A program made the translations under genes and the position numbers. The notes under the pieces were generated by a model. The model did no database searches. It was given only the letters and a program-made list of their open reading frames with translations, and was not told the DNA's origin. DNA of 5,209 nucleotides from Deltaproteobacteria bacterium (GTDB lineage: Bacteria; Desulfobacterota; Desulfobulbia; Desulfobulbales; Desulfocapsaceae): positions 1 through 5,209 of the forward strand of contig JAJYAX010000144.1 in NCBI GenBank assembly GCA_021779275.1. The letters are read 5' to 3'. Within the stretch, counting starts at the first letter, position 1; every line of letters starts with the position of its first letter. Shown here piece after piece: positions 4,618-5,209 of this stretch.

Positions 4618-5209
4618 ATGGCCCTTTCCGTGGTTGATCTGTACAGGGACATCCTCCCTAAAACCAACTGCAGGGACTGCGGTTTCCCGACCTGTCTTGC
4701 CTTTGCCGGCATGGTCGTCTCCGAAAAGCACCCTCTGGAAAACTGCCCCCATATCCCTACAGACGTGCTGGAACGCTGCAAGCTGGAGCTCGCCGAACAG
4801 TATGCCGCCGGCAAATGGCTGAAGCGGGACCTTGCGGATGAGGCATTAAAATGGGCCAGAAGCCGGGCCGCATCCCTGGCCATCGCGGATCTCCCCGCCA
4901 GAATCGGCGGTGAGCTGGTACAGTTGGACGGCAAAAACGGTCTCAGGTTGCCGTATTTTTCAGACTGCCTCCATATCATCGGGACCACGGTCACTCGCGC
5001 TGACGGCTCCTCACTTACCCGATTGGAACAGGTCTTTATCCTGAATCACCTGGCCCAGGGCGGCAGCTCCAGGCCCAACGGGCGCTGGAAGGGATTCATA
5101 GAGTTCCCCAACACCATATCCAAGATGGTCTCGATGAAATCCCAGGTTGAGGAGCCTTTGATTAATCGTTTTACCGGCAGAAAAGAGGAACCGCTGACGC
5201 GGGCATGCC
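4618..5209 (+). CDS. Iron-sulfur-motif DUF3786 protein (3' end beyond the window)
   Basis: The frame is open from ATG 4618 to the window end, 197 codons with no stop, so the C-terminus is missing. Residues 18-43 hold C18-x2-C21-x4-C26-x16-C43, beginning CRDCGFPTC. This is the four-cysteine [4Fe-4S] motif (PF04060 type) also seen in RnfB, the large corrinoid iron-sulfur subunit AcsC/CdhE and corrinoid-activation proteins. A charged helical linker follows (about 48-90). Then comes a DUF3786-like domain with LPYFSDCLHIIGTTV (111-125), LEQVFILNHLAQGG and GRWKGFIEFPNTISKMV. DUF3786 has no established function and is found mainly in anaerobes. By analogy with its N-terminal domain, a role in electron delivery, metallocofactor handling or corrinoid chemistry is possible, but that is inference. 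It has its own strong ribosome-binding site and a long upstream region. No partner gene is visible. Confidence 0.8.
   Translation, partial: MALSVVDLYRDILPKTNCRDCGFPTCLAFAGMVVSEKHPLENCPHIPTDVLERCKLELAEQYAAGKWLKRDLADEALKWARSRAASLAIADLPARIGGELVQLDGKNGLRLPYFSDCLHIIGTTVTRADGSSLTRLEQVFILNHLAQGGSSRPNGRWKGFIEFPNTISKMVSMKSQVEEPLINRFTGRKEEPLTRAC

Noticed and set aside
4536..4994. Minus-strand open frame of 152 codons
   Set aside because: It is antisense to the FeS/DUF3786 gene, and its Ser/Arg-rich translation has no family features.

Overview
The window carries six protein-coding genes of an ordinary bacterial chromosome. Two run off the window edges. I see no rRNA, tRNA, CRISPR array, insertion sequence or replication origin. 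The genes are visibly GC-rich with GC-ending codons, and Shine-Dalgarno sequences are strong. A DUF3786 protein with a CxxC-x4-C-x16-C iron-sulfur motif and a stand-alone bacterial AP2-type protein suggest an anaerobic proteobacterium of the Desulfobacterota/delta group. That placement is inference from family content and cannot be proved from this window.

Left half (1-2366, all minus strand, read right to left): a glycerate 2-kinase (MOFRL family, 446 aa), then a LysE/RhtB-type exporter (210 aa, best started at a TTG codon), then the N-terminus of a protein that leaves the window and resembles DUF1003 membrane proteins. The gaps are 145 and 76 nt, so these may be one transcription unit, but no shared pathway is evident.

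Middle (2367-3506): a 225-nt divergent intergenic region holds a near-perfect sigma70 promoter (TTGACA, 17 nt, TATAAA). It drives a 304-aa ADP-ribosylglycohydrolase-fold protein. Its sequence matches the J1-crystallin/SelJ-like branch, in which the usual metal-binding TDDT and DxDT motifs are replaced.

Right part (3507-5209): a structured 130-nt intergenic region contains alternative hairpins and an 11-bp tandem duplication. It is followed, convergently, by a 160-aa two-domain AP2-like DNA-binding protein. Next comes an unusually long, AT-richer, roughly 500-nt non-coding stretch full of inverted repeats. Last is the start of the FeS/DUF3786 protein on the plus strand, which is open to the window end.

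The most notable items are the ADP-ribosylglycohydrolase homologue with altered metal ligands, the stand-alone double-AP2 protein beside a repeat-rich intergenic region, and the FeS-DUF3786 gene. None amounts to a demonstrable new system from this window alone.
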